From contig OX439036.1 in NCBI GenBank assembly GCA_949317995.1, positions 21,054,854-21,118,853 of the forward strand: DNA of 64,000 nucleotides. The letters run 5' to 3'. Below are positions 12,501 to 25,700 of the stretch, piece by piece. Each line of letters begins with the position of its first letter. Within the stretch, counting starts at the first letter, position 1. The position numbers were made by a program, and so were the translations under genes. The notes under the pieces were generated by a model, which was not told the origin of the DNA, did no database searches, and was given only the letters and a program-made list of their open reading frames with translations. The DNA comes from Acholoe squamosa. Taxonomy: Eukaryota; Annelida; Polychaeta; Phyllodocida; Polynoidae.

Positions 12501-15500
12501 CTACATTTACCGACGGAAGATCCTTAGAGGACCACCTGGTTCAAATATGCAAGTGTTATATACCAAATGAAAGCTCTTGATGAGCTGTAAATGAATATGC
12601 TAATAACTAAACATTTTGTATGTGCGACTTCCGTACCATTTTGTAAGGATGGGTCACATATAGTCAAAGTAGGTCAGATTGGTCAAAAATAGTCATAGTA
12701 GACCTTATTTTGACAAATTTCAACATAATTTGTTCTAAATGACCTACTTTTACCTATTTCCAGCATATTTGACCTTACTTCATACCCTACATTTTGACAA
12801 AATTGACCTACTTTTGACCAATTTGATCTATTTCAACCATATTTGATCTATCCTGACCTTATTGGACCTAACTGACCTACTTTTGATCAATATGACCTGT
12901 TTTCATTATATATGACCTTAATTGACCCATCCTGACCTAATTGACCTACTTTTGACCAAGTCGACCTATTTTCACCATGTTTGACCTAATTTGATTTACT
13001 TTGACCTCATCGACCAATTTGACTGGTTTTCACCATATTTGACCTAATTTGACCTATCCTACCCTTATTGGCCTACTTTTTACCAATTAGACCTAATTTC
13101 ACCCTATTTGACTTAATTTCAACTATCCTGACATTATTTATCTACTTTTGACCAATTTGACCTAATTTCACCATATTTACTCTAATTTGTCCTATCCTAC
13201 CCTTTTTGACCTGATTTTCACCAATTTGACATATTTTTCCAGCATATTTGACCTAATTTGACCTATCCTACCCTTATCGACCTACTTTTTATCAATTAGA
13301 CCTAGTTTCACCCTATTTGACTTAATTTCACTTATCCTGACCTTATTGACCTACTTTTGACCAATTTGACCTATTTTCACCATATTTACTCTAATTTGTC
13401 CTATCCTACCCTACTTGACCTGCTTTTGACCAATTTGGCCTATTTTCACCATATATTACATAATTTGACCTACTTTTGACCTATTTTCAACATAAATTTG
13501 ACCTAATTTGACCTATCCTGACCCAATTGACTTATTTTGACAGCTACTCTTTTAAGAACTCGCAATTACCTGATGTAGGAACCAGCAGGCACTCTATTTG
13601 GGAACCAGCAGGAAGTGGGTGCAGGAACCAGCACCTAATGGATGTGGGAACCACTACCAGCTACTCTATGTGGAAGCCAGCAGGTACTGGGTGCAAGAAC
13701 CAGCAAGGGTGTGGGATCCAGCAGCTACTTGGGTTAGGAACCATTTTATATGGGAACCAGCAGCTACTGGATGTGGGAACCAGCATGTACTGGGTACAGG
13801 AAACAGCAACTAATGTGCATGGGAACCACCAAGTGCTGGGTGTGGGAACCAGCAGCTACTTTGTATGGGATCCAGTGCCAGTAGCGGACAACCACCAGTT
13901 ACAGGATGCTGGAACCACTAACTACTTGGTGTGGAACCATCAGTTATTGTGTGAGGGAACTGATAGCTACCCAGTAGTTGCTGGTATAAACTTTGGTCAT
14001 ATAGAAAGACATAGAGTGCACCATGCAATGCTAAAAGATACCTGTCACAAGTTGGTTTTCATGAGTTGACACCTTGACAGTTTGACAGCAATGAAATTAA
14101 ATTGACTTTGAACATTAATATTGGTTTTGGACTATAACTTCAATTTGACCCTTGTGGGCCACTGTAGGTGGGTGTAAACGCAGAGAGAAGTGGGTGTGAC
14201 CACAGAGGTAACTGGGTGTTGACATAGAGAGAGGTGGGTGTGGACACAGAGGGAGGTGTGTGTGGACACAGAGGGAGATGGGTGTGGACATATAGGGAGT
14301 TAAGTGTGGACACAGAGAGAGGGGGGTGTGGACATAGAGGGAGGTGGGTGTGGACACAGAGGGAGGTGGGTGTGTATATAGAGGGAGGTGTATGTGCACT
14401 TAGAGGGGATGTGGACATAGAGAGGATGTGGATGTGTGAGGGGGTGCATGTGGACATGAGGCATGTGAGTGTATGTGGATAAAAGGAAATGTATGTACAT
14501 AGATGGATGTGAGTGTGGACACATATACAGACATGTAAATATACTGGGACAGAAGGGGAATCTGACCATGAGTGTTGCAATCTACAACAACCCTGCATAC
14601 AAGTAAAGAGTCACCTTCTGCTAGGTGCTTGTGTGAGTTACCCAAATTAGGCTGGCTGGGAATGGGTACACTGTATAAGAGGTAAGGTAATCAGTACACA
14701 AGGTGGGCCTACTATGACCTGGATTGGGAAAGGGTCTGACTGCCTCTCACACTTAGTTGTATAGTAGTAGTATGCAGCTGCAATAAGGAGGGCTATTTCT
14801 GAACACAGCCAGTGGCCACACAATTACATGTATAGGTTTGCAATCATGCCTTCAGATGTACAATATCACATATTATTGCAAATAAAGATCCAGTCAAGTA
14901 TACTTAGGATTTCTTTTATGGATCATTGCAAATGCTGGTAAAGTGCTTGAATTAGCATTCATGAATATTGCACACAACAAGGTACAATGCCATTGGTAAT
15001 ATTGAGATACTAGTGCCATTTCCTATTTAGGATTGTAAGTGCCCTTATGAATAGAGCAGCAAGAAAATTGTGACCTTTGCATGTCATAATGAATAGAAAA
15101 TGGTGAAAAATGGCAAATTTATGCTTACCCACTGTTACCCTGAGTTTTTGGAGACAGGTCTTGTGTGTTGGTGAGCCAGGTGGAAATGACAGCTGAGGTG
15201 GGGCAGTGTAGCCCAAACTGGTTGGTCCTGTTGGTGTTTGGGAGTGTTCAGTAGGTATCAGCAGGGGGTGAGGGGGCACAGGGGTGGTTCTATTTCTATC
15301 TGATATGTCACGTTCATTTTTCAAATCATACTCAAATATGTTCTCGACGGACACATGTCATAACATGGTATTTATGTGTTAATAGTCCATTAAATATCAC
15401 ATAGTTCATAGTGAGTCTATACATGAGGTGTGATGAACCTAGGCATAAACCTGTTACAGTGTATTTTCAATGGATGGAACTATGGCATGCATCCCATATG

Positions 15501-16750
15501 AAGGAAGTCTGGTGTAAATTTGAGATTTCCCCAAATATTTTCCCCAAAAAATGACACAAAAGAGAGTCAGAAAAGTTTTCCATGTGAGTATCTTGATGCT
15601 CATTTTTGAGAAGATTAATTCTTGACACTCAGCAATGATTGCTGGTCTCATATAAGTACCAGTGGTTAGTGGGGGTGGGGAGGTGTTAAAATAACTCTTC
15701 AGCACTAAAATTTCATAAGTACCTGTCTTGGATATGGACCAGGGGTAAAGACCAAACCAAATGTCTGGGTATTTATTTAGTACAGTGAATAAGGCACAGT
15801 GAGATTTTGGGCGCTTTTACACAGTTAAGTAGACAGCACAGACAGTGTTAAATGATGCCAGTATATTTTTCATGGGAGGCTGAGTTTAGATATGCTTTTA
15901 CATTCACCCATTTATGCCCCAGAAATCCCCCTTCCCATCTGACTAAAATGACCTGTTCTGTAAGTGTGTACCACAGGTGGTTTGCCTGCACCCTACCACC
16001 TTGACAGTCTAAATTTAGCTGACTCTTTACTTAGTGCCCGTAAACAACTTAGCATGCCCTATAATCATTGAGTGCCTATTTGCCAGGCCTCTAAATGCTA
16101 CCTAACTCTTTAAGGTCTGCTGATGCAGTAGTGTAACATGCCCATTGGCTGGCATGTTTTACCGATGAAGACTTGGGGAGTCTGCTTGCCAGCACTTCAT
16201 TGGGGCATCATGCTGATCTTCCCAAAGCCTAAGCATGACGCTTGAATGTAGCCCTGGCTGCATTAATGCATCATGACAACCAAAATGCATTAATGCATTA
16301 GGGTTAGCCCTTAAAGGGTTCAACTCTGTTCAAGACATGTCTAGCAAACATGCACATTTAGTGAGATATCAATAAGGGTCATAATTATTAGAACGGGAGA
16401 GTGAGTGAGTAATAAATGTTTAACGCCATTTCGACAACTGAGGTCATATTCATGGCAAGAACTACATTACACATCTTCACAGATGAATGTGTCAGTGCCC
16501 ATGCATATGTGCACCACACACATATTAGAATGGGACACATAATATTATGATTCAATCAACTTTTTGTATCAATTTTGTCAGTAGCTTAAGTCAATCAATT
16601 TTCCTTTTTTTTGGGGGGGGGGCAAGGCTCTCCCTCTTTTTTTTTCTGCCTCGCTCTCTTTCTATTTTGCTCTCTTTCTCTCTCTTCCCTCCCTCTATTG
16701 CCTTCCTCTCTTTCTCTCGTTTCCCTCTCCCTTTCTCTCTCTCTCTCCTT

Positions 16751-16781
<31 letters not shown>

Positions 16782-19700
16782 TTCTCTCTTTATATCTATC
16801 TCTCTTGCTCTCTCTGTGCCTCTCTTGCCCTCTCATTTCTTTCCATCTCACTCCCTCTCTCTGTTCTTTGGACCAAACCAGGATTCCATGCTCACACAGA
16901 GGCCCCTGGTGGGCATCTTCACTTTATGGTACGGAGCCCCTAAAAGGACATACCACAAATAATTTTTCCCCTGAAAAAATATTCTTGCGGATACTGACGA
17001 ATTCTTGCGGAAACTGAACAATTCTTGCGGAAACTGAACACTTCTTGCGGAAACTGAGCAATTCTTGCGGAAACTGAAGAATTCTTGCGGGTACTGGAAC
17101 ATTCCTGCGGATACTGGAACATTCCTGCAGATACTGGAACATTCCTGTGGATACTGGAACATTCCTGCGGATACAGGGACATTCTTACAGCTACAGGGAT
17201 ATTCCTGCGGCTACAGGGGTATTCTTGTATTTTTGCACCTGCAAAAATGTTCCTGTACCTGCAGGAATCTTCCAGTACCCGCAGGAATATTTTTTTCATG
17301 AAAAACATCTTTTTGGTATTGTTCAGTATCCGCAAGAATTCTTCAGTGCCCGCAAGAATATTTTTTCTGGGGAAAAAATTATTTTTGGTATGTCCTATTA
17401 GGGGATGAATTGTTCAGTATCCGCAGGAATTGTTCAGTATCCGCAATAATTGTTCAGTACCCGCAAGAATATATTTTTCCACATAAAAAATTATTTTTGG
17501 TATGTCCTATTAGAGGATGAATTGTTCAGTATCCGCAGGAATTGTTCAGTATCCGCAATAATTGTTCAGTACCCGCAAGAATAAATTTTTCCACAGAAAA
17601 AATTATTTTTGGTATGTCCTATTAGGGGCTCCGTATTATGGTGAAGTATCAGACTTATGTGTATAAATCTCACTAGAGGGCCCTGTTAAAAACTGGGGAA
17701 TATCAGGGTAATTCACGGGATTGTAGGTACTATTCCCAGGATCTTCCCGAGAATATGTGCTCACAGATTCACCAGTCGTTCACGGGATTTTCCCGTGTCT
17801 TGTTTCGAGGGTAATGGAAAGAGAACACATTAAAATGCATGTTATATTCTGCACATCCGACAACATATTTGGACTTGTGGGCCTCCAAAGTTGAAGAAAG
17901 GTAAAAAAAATTACCAAAAATCCATTCCTCTACAACCACAGCATATATCCCAGAGGGGTTTTGCAATGTTATAGAGGATAGTTTTCTGTCAGTGCAACAT
18001 TCAATGAAAAATGACACTCAAAATGTCCATCGGACAGTAAAAATAAAACCCTTCCATATGATAGACTAAGACTTTCAATATAATATTATTATCCTTATAC
18101 TGCTCCAAATTGAGGGACACTAGGGTGGTTAAGATGGTGCAAAAATAATTTTGCTGTAGACAGAAGTTTTCACTCTATACCCAGGAGTGTATTCATATAC
18201 ACTTCTTATTGTCAGATTAATGTCCATCCGACAGTAAATGTACAGTTTTTTTTTATTCTCAAAGTTTTCCATCTTAATACATCTTATAATGCTTCGACTC
18301 AAGTATACTCATCCCTTGAACAATACTAGATAGCAATTTTGTACCAGTATTCCCCATATAAAGTATAAGGGTGTTGTACACCCTCTAATGAGCAAAAAAA
18401 AGTGTCCATCTAACAGTTTTAATCTGAATTTTAGGGCCCATTTAAGCCAGTGGGGTGTCAAGTTGGTGGTTCATTGGAGTACGAATTATCCTTATTTCCT
18501 ACAGTAGGCATGCTGAAGTCAATGTAGATTGATTTTAATGAGTATCAATTTTGAGCATTTTATAGAGAACTAGAGAGAGAAAAGGGTTTAAAACTAAAAA
18601 CTTTCATTTTTTCACAAAGGGGCTAAAGTTCAGCAGCCTATATCTCAAAAAGTCTTCTGATGTTGATGTTTATTTTTGGTATTATCAAACCTGCATAATG
18701 AATCAGCTAGGAAACTAAATTAGGAGTTGTGATGTACATATTATTGGTAATACAAATATGTCACTGATTAAAACTGTCAGATGGAGAAAAAATGACAAAT
18801 CATAGTCACGCAGCTATAAAGATGGAACCGATAGATATAAGTGTGTATAAATGGTGCTGCCATGGAGCCAAGATGTTGCGCTTTCAATGTTATAAGTTCA
18901 TCAAATGTTATTCTGAGTTTCATTTTTGAAGTCTTCTCGGGAGGCCGTTTCACTGCGTTTAATGTACCAAACGCGGACGTCTATATATTAATACGGACGT
19001 CCGTGTTTCAAATTTATGGCAATATTTGAATACCTACTGCCCCCACCCCCCTCCGTTTTTGCAATATGAAGCATATTTCGAATCTGGAGGGGGGTAGGGG
19101 CAGTAGGTGTTCAGATATAGACATACATATTAAACACAGACATCCGTATTTAATATACAGACATCCGCGTTTATTACATTAAACGCGGTGAAATGGCCTG
19201 CAGGGAGATTTGTATGGTGGCTCTAAAGAAATTTGAATCAACACTAGATACATATATACTGCAGCAGCACTATTCCATTAAGTTTTCAATAGGATATTTG
19301 ATAAGATTAACACAGATAGACATTACCTTAAAGTCTATGGAGCCATGGGTACTGGAGAAAGCCTTTTCCTTGGGTGCTTTGACTAGGTGTTTCTCTTGGA
19401 ATTCCTTCGGTGACATCTGTTAAATATACCAAGATGAACAATAACTAAGGAAAATAATAGAGTCTACAATCAGTTATAAGTATGAGAGGGATGTATTGGA
19501 AGTCAGATTAAACAATTTCAGCAGACTTCAGTAGTTTCTGGATTAAAAACAAAATTGATATCACGTTTGTTATAAATGCCAAAACAAAGTGCATGCCCTA
19601 TCAGGGACATGTTACTTGCATGTGGTAATGTAATATTTAGATATTAGCCTACCCTTTCCATTGGTTCTCGTGGGTGGTTGGGATACCTCATGTCGTCGCT

Positions 19701-22700
19701 TGTATCTGTAAGTATAGATTAGAAAAAAAGGTTATTTTGAGATTTGGATAATGATACCCAATAAATTGTAAATTGTATTGCTAGAAAATATCTTACATAG
19801 GTTACATATAGGTCTATATGAAATATTAGAATAGCTTGTATGGTGATCAATGAATATTTGGTAAGTATCCAAAACCAAAGATTGCAACATTGTCTTCTGG
19901 AAACCTATCCAGTTTTTTTCAACCATCCTAAGGATATTTCATCACCAATATTAGTATAATGCCCCAATTATTGCCAGCACTTACTGTGTCCTGTGGATTC
20001 CTCTGAGCGACTAGCATGTGCCCAGTCTTCCTGCAGCTCTCTAAGGGAGGCTAGGAACTTGGTGATGGTTTTACGCTGTTCCAGGTTACGCTGTAGTCCT
20101 TGTTGTATCAGTAGGTGGAGGTCACTGGGAATGCAAAGTGGTTGGCACAGGCAGTAGCCACGCTCAATCTGAGTGAAAGAAACCCATGATTATACCATTA
20201 TTGCAGTGTTATTGTGGGTAATGTTAGGGCAGTTCCTTATGGTTTAAAAATCGTATCATACTTGTAACAGGTCTATAAGAAGTCTTTTTATTCATTGCAT
20301 CATTATATTGTAATATGATTGGAACTCTTTCCTTTTTAGGGTTCTTCTGTAAGATTTTCTAGCCAACAAAACAATCATCCACCTTAACATGATCTCGTCA
20401 TCATGATGATTAGGGGTCTTATTGGAGCCGAAGAACCTAATACGCAAATTTCAGGAAAATCTGTCAAAACAAAAAAACAATCACCTCACCATATTTGGAA
20501 CATCTACTGCTGCTAGGCACTCTGGGAAGGGATGTGCTCCATAGGTGAACACCTCAAAGACGAGACACCAGAACATCCACATATCAGTGGCCATGGACCA
20601 TACTCCTTTTAACAAGGACTCCGGGTCTGACCACCTCAGTAGCACTTTGTCATCAATACTGGTGCCTAATGGACATTCCAGCCTAGCATAAGGACTGACT
20701 CGACGAGCTAAGGCAAAGCCAGAAAGCTTGACCAAGCAACCTGGTGAGCAACTTGAGTATTTGAGTAGTATGTTGTAGGCACAAATGTCTCGATGCACTA
20801 CACCTTGTTGGCAAAGGTAGGCATGAGCCTCACCAACTTGAATACACTTGTCTATCAGTTCAACTCTGGATACCCTCAAAGGCCCACATACATCCCGAGC
20901 CTGCTGGAGATATGACTGGAGATTACCACCATTGAGTTGCTCAAACACTGCATGGATGGGTTTCACATCAAATGTAGGTCGGCAGATGAGTTCAATAATA
21001 TATTTGTGCGAGAGCCGTCCAATAATATTGATCTCATTCTGCAGCATTTTTGCGGTTGTTGATTTGGGTTTTGGATCTACCAAACATATGCGTCCCTTCA
21101 TCCTTGGTATTTTCACAACCACAGGGGTGGTGTAGTTGAAGTAGGCATCAAGGATATGGGTGTTAGTTCGTCTATTGATGTGGGAGAGGAACTCTAGTCG
21201 GTCACCAACCTGCTCGTATAGAGAAGTCAGGTGCTTCTTGATCAGATCTACAATCTTATTCTCTTCTGTCTGTCAGAACAGATAAGGAAATATATAGTGC
21301 ATAGCAAATTAAGGCATAGGGATGACCATAGCTGTGCCTCAGGGTCTTCTTAGCCTGAGAATGCGCCTTGTCGGCAGGGGGATAATTATAACAGCATTAA
21401 AGTTGCCAAAATAGGTCTGTCATGAGAGTGATTTGTACATAAAGTGTGACTTTCATGCCAGGCATTACAGTGATTTTATATGAAATATGATGTTTGACTC
21501 TAAATCAATGTCTTCAAAACTAGTTGTAACAGACCATACTTATACTAAGATGGTAGCAGATTTCAGCATTCTCCGGATAACATTTGATATACAAATATTT
21601 CTACTACAAAGGTTTCTTCAATCAGAAATAGACACACATGGTTAACCCTTAAGATTACCTATTTGATGTGAATATATATGAACTTGGAAGATGTTGTGAA
21701 TACTGAAGATTTCTAGGATATCTTCTTTTGAAGATACTCACCATACACAGTTGGTTGACAGGGTCAGTAGACCGCCCAGACCTTACAGAGCTTGGCTCTA
21801 GATAGGTAGACTCAAAGAAGACCTTGTAGATGACCTGCCTGACCTCTAGGTCACATGCAGTGAGGAGGAGAGGGTGTACAATGTCATTGAGACCCTGCCG
21901 GAACTCTGGAACCTTATACAGATGGAATGACCACAGTGACGTCAACCCTGGACAGTCACGTGGTGTCCTCAGACCAAACATGGCTGACATACGGATATCT
22001 GTACGGGGAAAAATATTAAAGTAAAAGTTAATATTGACAAGATAATTATAGGAATGGAACCTTTATTCTTTGTGTCACATACTGTTCCTCCAAAGCTATT
22101 CAGAGGTTACTTCAATGAAGAGATGATTGACAGTCTTCATCAGCATACATGATTAACTCTTGTAAGATCCTCCTTACCTTTCCTTTCATGTCTCGAGATT
22201 AGGCTGGTCAGCATCTGGGCTACATTGAGAAGTACCCCATAACACACCTGAACACGGACTGTGGGATATGGTTTGAGCAAGACTGGCAGGTGACGTAACA
22301 GGACATGAAGGTAAGGTGTGTCCTTGAAGGCCTGGAATAGAGAGTCACATTCGGATGTTGTATATTGTCCTTAATTTTCACCCCTGCGAACTCCTATATA
22401 AGCTGTGGTTTATAGACCATTTCAGAGGCCTACTGGGGCTTGTAAGATATTTCTAAACTCTGGAGCGTTCTATAACCTTCTCCCAAACTCACGTTGTGCC
22501 TAATATGTAGTTGTACATGATACATAAGGGACTAGGGTAGTGAATTGATACAAATTGTTAATTGATACGAAATGTTTATAGAGAATAAATGCTAGGCAGC
22601 ACCTCATGTGAAAATGAAAAGGATATATCTATTCCTACTCGATCCTATATGATCCTATATAGGACTCAAGGGTAAAAAGATATAGAATATCAAGAGTGCC

Positions 22701-25700
22701 ATGTACTTTTGCAATGTCAGAGCACAGTGATAAGGAGTGACCTCCTGTCACATCATTGGGGTATATAAATAAATCCAAAAAATCCCCGAGATTACACCTG
22801 ATGAGGCCCCATGAGGGCTGAAACACTCTGAAACACTTTGGCAAACAGAACTCAGACTCACCTCCATGGAAGGGGCCATCTTGGATCCTATCTAGTTGCA
22901 CACTGGGATTACCAGTTTTTTCTTAATATTTCTCTAAATCTCACAGAAAGTCATGAGGGGTCTTTCTTCTTAAATAAGTTAAATTTTAGTGCAAAATAGG
23001 ACAAATGTTGTTGTTTGGAACTGACCACATAAACAACTCCAACCAATCAGCATGCCAGAAAGGTGTCATGTGACCTGTCTAAAATCCAAGAGGCGGTAAA
23101 AACGACAATCCTGGGTCATTCAGAGTGTAGTGTTGGGATAACTGACCTCGTTCCTCCACAGAAAAGGATTTATCTAACCTAAAAGCCAAGATACTACAAT
23201 TAAATAGGCAGAAGGACCTAAGATAATATAACATACCTAAGTGTAGACAAACTGAATAACTCACCAGGTTGCCTACATAACTGAGCATGACGTCGAGGTA
23301 GACCCAGTAGTGTTCGTTCCTCAGAGTAGACTCCAGGTGGTACCAAGGTGTGAAAAGCTGGAAGTTTGTTACCTTACTGAGCTCCTCTATACGATCTGAT
23401 ATCTTATCTTCTGACACACCAAGACCCAGGTCCTGCACCAGTTTAGCCAGATAAGAATGGGCATGACTAACCATCATTAGGGCATAAGCCATGGGGAAGG
23501 ACACTTTGCGGATTTGCTTGAGCAGCTCTCTGACTAGCGTATCCACCTCAGACACTTTTTGCACTCTGAGCGGGTCAAATGTCAAATGCCTCTTCTCAAT
23601 GTGCATAGCAATGTAGAACAACAGCCTGCCATAGACCCTTAGTCTGTCACCTTGAAAATCTGAGGTTTCAGTCTGGAAGGGTTTGCTAAGGAGAGACTCT
23701 CTGAGTAGCTCCTCTGTTTCCACTAGGCCATTAGCAGTGGCAGCTGATCGCAAGTCATCTTGTACCAATTGGTTTTCCAGTAGGCACAGGGCCCGTCTTT
23801 TGACCACAGGACTAGGACAGCAGGTGAGACGGACTAGGCAGGCAGCATTAATGGTTGGAACTTGGCAGTGGTCACGAGCCTCTGGGAGGATTTCACCAAG
23901 TAGGGTGTGCTCAAACTTACGGAAGATGGGACTGGAGGAGTTGGTGTGGTTGAATTTGTTAATGTACAGCTCCGGGTTGTCGTGGAATGCTGTGACTGAC
24001 CATTTCTGGTCTGTAAAAAGAAATATCAGTATGAGTTTCAAAATGGGAAAATTGTAAATGGGTCAGCTATTTTGATTGAATATACATGAGGGAACATCTT
24101 AAAAGAAGACTAGCATTTATGTAGGCTTGTATAATATCTGAATGAAGATTTACCTTCATCGGTCATTCAGATACAAGCATAGGCCTACACATTGATCTTT
24201 GCAATAAAGCCATATGAGTCGTATCTAGCTATATGGCTTCTTGCATGAGGCCAGTAGAATACACCTACAAACGATCTGTTAACATGGGCGTTTGCATCAA
24301 GCCACAAATGGGTTCCATCACACTTGGTACTAGTATACATTGACCCACATCCGAGAACTAAGTCAATACAAACATCAAGCGTACAGCGGCTGAAGAAGGA
24401 CCCATAGAAATCTTGGTTCGGGACAAGTGCATTGGACTGTGAGTAGTACATAAATTTGGACATTTGCATCAGGCAACAAATAGATCCATATATTAGTACA
24501 TGTATGTAGCAGAAGGAGATCAAAGATATTTTCGCGTGGATAAATTTCGCATCTGTAAGGGAAAGGACAGTTTCACGTCTACTTATATCAGATTCGTGAG
24601 ATACAGGGGTGATATCCTTCCCCAGCCCTTGTGCCCCACCCCTACCTCCCTCACACCCCACCTCGGACCGGACAGGACCGCGCCGCTCGACCTTTCAGTA
24701 GTATGTAAATATAGCTGTTTACATTAGGCCATAAAGGTATTCCAACATAAGTGGTTTTTGCATCTACCAGATCTATCAGAAGTATTTTTTTGAACAACTT
24801 TGAACTTTATTGGTCATAGACATATGAGTCAACGAGCAGGTAATACAGAATTAAATTGTACAAAGTACACGTATATGAAGATCAATATGTTCCTGGGTCG
24901 AGGCGTATCAAAAGATATTATTATGCCTCTCCCCATAGTATGTAACGTTACATAAATAGATTCCTGGAAATAGTTTGACTTTGAGTTTCTTGGTACATGG
25001 CGGTGTATATAATTGTGTTTAAACAATAGATAAGTGTATTTTAAAAAAGAAATTGTTATTTCTAGTCACAATCATAATGTTGCATCAATATAATTGACTA
25101 TATATAGATAAGAAATTTACATATTTCTTTTCATGGGATGGAATCCATTAAATCCAATTTCATCAGGTTTTTGAAAGTACCTATTTCTCTTATATTTCTA
25201 GTATTTGTAGGTAAGGTATTCCACAATTGTGCACATTTTACTTCAGGACCTTTTTCATAGGCTTTACAGTTTATATTACTATAGAAAAGTACAGGAGCAT
25301 CGTGTAGGCGAGTTTGTCTATTTGCAACTCTAACATTAATGCCTAGTCTAACCATTTTATGTGCAAACATCTTACAATGGTATTGTCTTCTATATATACG
25401 TTTAGGCAGATTTGCTACATGATGAACTCTGTCTGTTGATGTTAAAATATTCAAACCAAGGCATGTTTTAATACATTTGTTTTGCAGTCGTTGGAGTTCA
25501 TCAAGTAAAGTTCCATTGGCAGTATCATAGAAAATATCAGCATAATCGATTATTGGTAATACATAGGTTTTGTATACACGTAGGAGCACCGTATGTGATA
25601 GCATATGTCGTATTTTGTATAATAAGAATGATTTGTAGCGAACATTTTTCATTAAAGTCTTTACATGTAGATTAAAATTCATTTCCTGGTCAATCAGTAC

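Larger units (their letters stand above)
10578..14165. mobile_element. 3.6-kb foldback element inserted in the minisatellite
   Basis: Ends are ACAGTGGCCCACAA and its inverse TTGTGGGCCACTGT. The flanks are AGGTGGGT on both sides (10570-10577, 14166-14173), consistent with an 8-bp target duplication, though the host array itself carries that word every 22 bp. Arms of about 600-800 bp (10578-11390 and 13545-14165) are long, well-matched inverted repeats rich in TAGCTGCTGGTTCCCA. Inside them are inverted blocks of degenerate GGTCAAA/TTTGACC tandem repeats (11400-12190, 12661-13540). At the centre lies a separate MITE. CAGTGG ends and an 8-bp duplication suggest the hAT superfamily. No transposase is seen. 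Confidence 0.82.
3520..19326 (-). other. Intron 11 of TIR/pseudokinase gene (15.8 kb), repeat-filled
   Basis: No coding exon was found. It holds a CACGTG cluster (3709-3866), two tRNA-like SINE heads (4503, 7246), a TTGA-flanked element (7729-8405), the 22-bp minisatellite with inserted foldback element (9358-14420), a TTAA-flanked element (16114-16310), a SINE copy (16398-16523), a CT-rich tract (16605-16862), and two inverted-repeat elements (16931-17634, 18943-19198). If exons 12-14 were a separate gene, this would be intergenic DNA. Confidence 0.5.

Noticed and set aside
16547..17017. Ser/Leu-rich frame and its Arg/Glu-rich inverse
   Set aside because: Low-complexity CT tract with no splice or start context.
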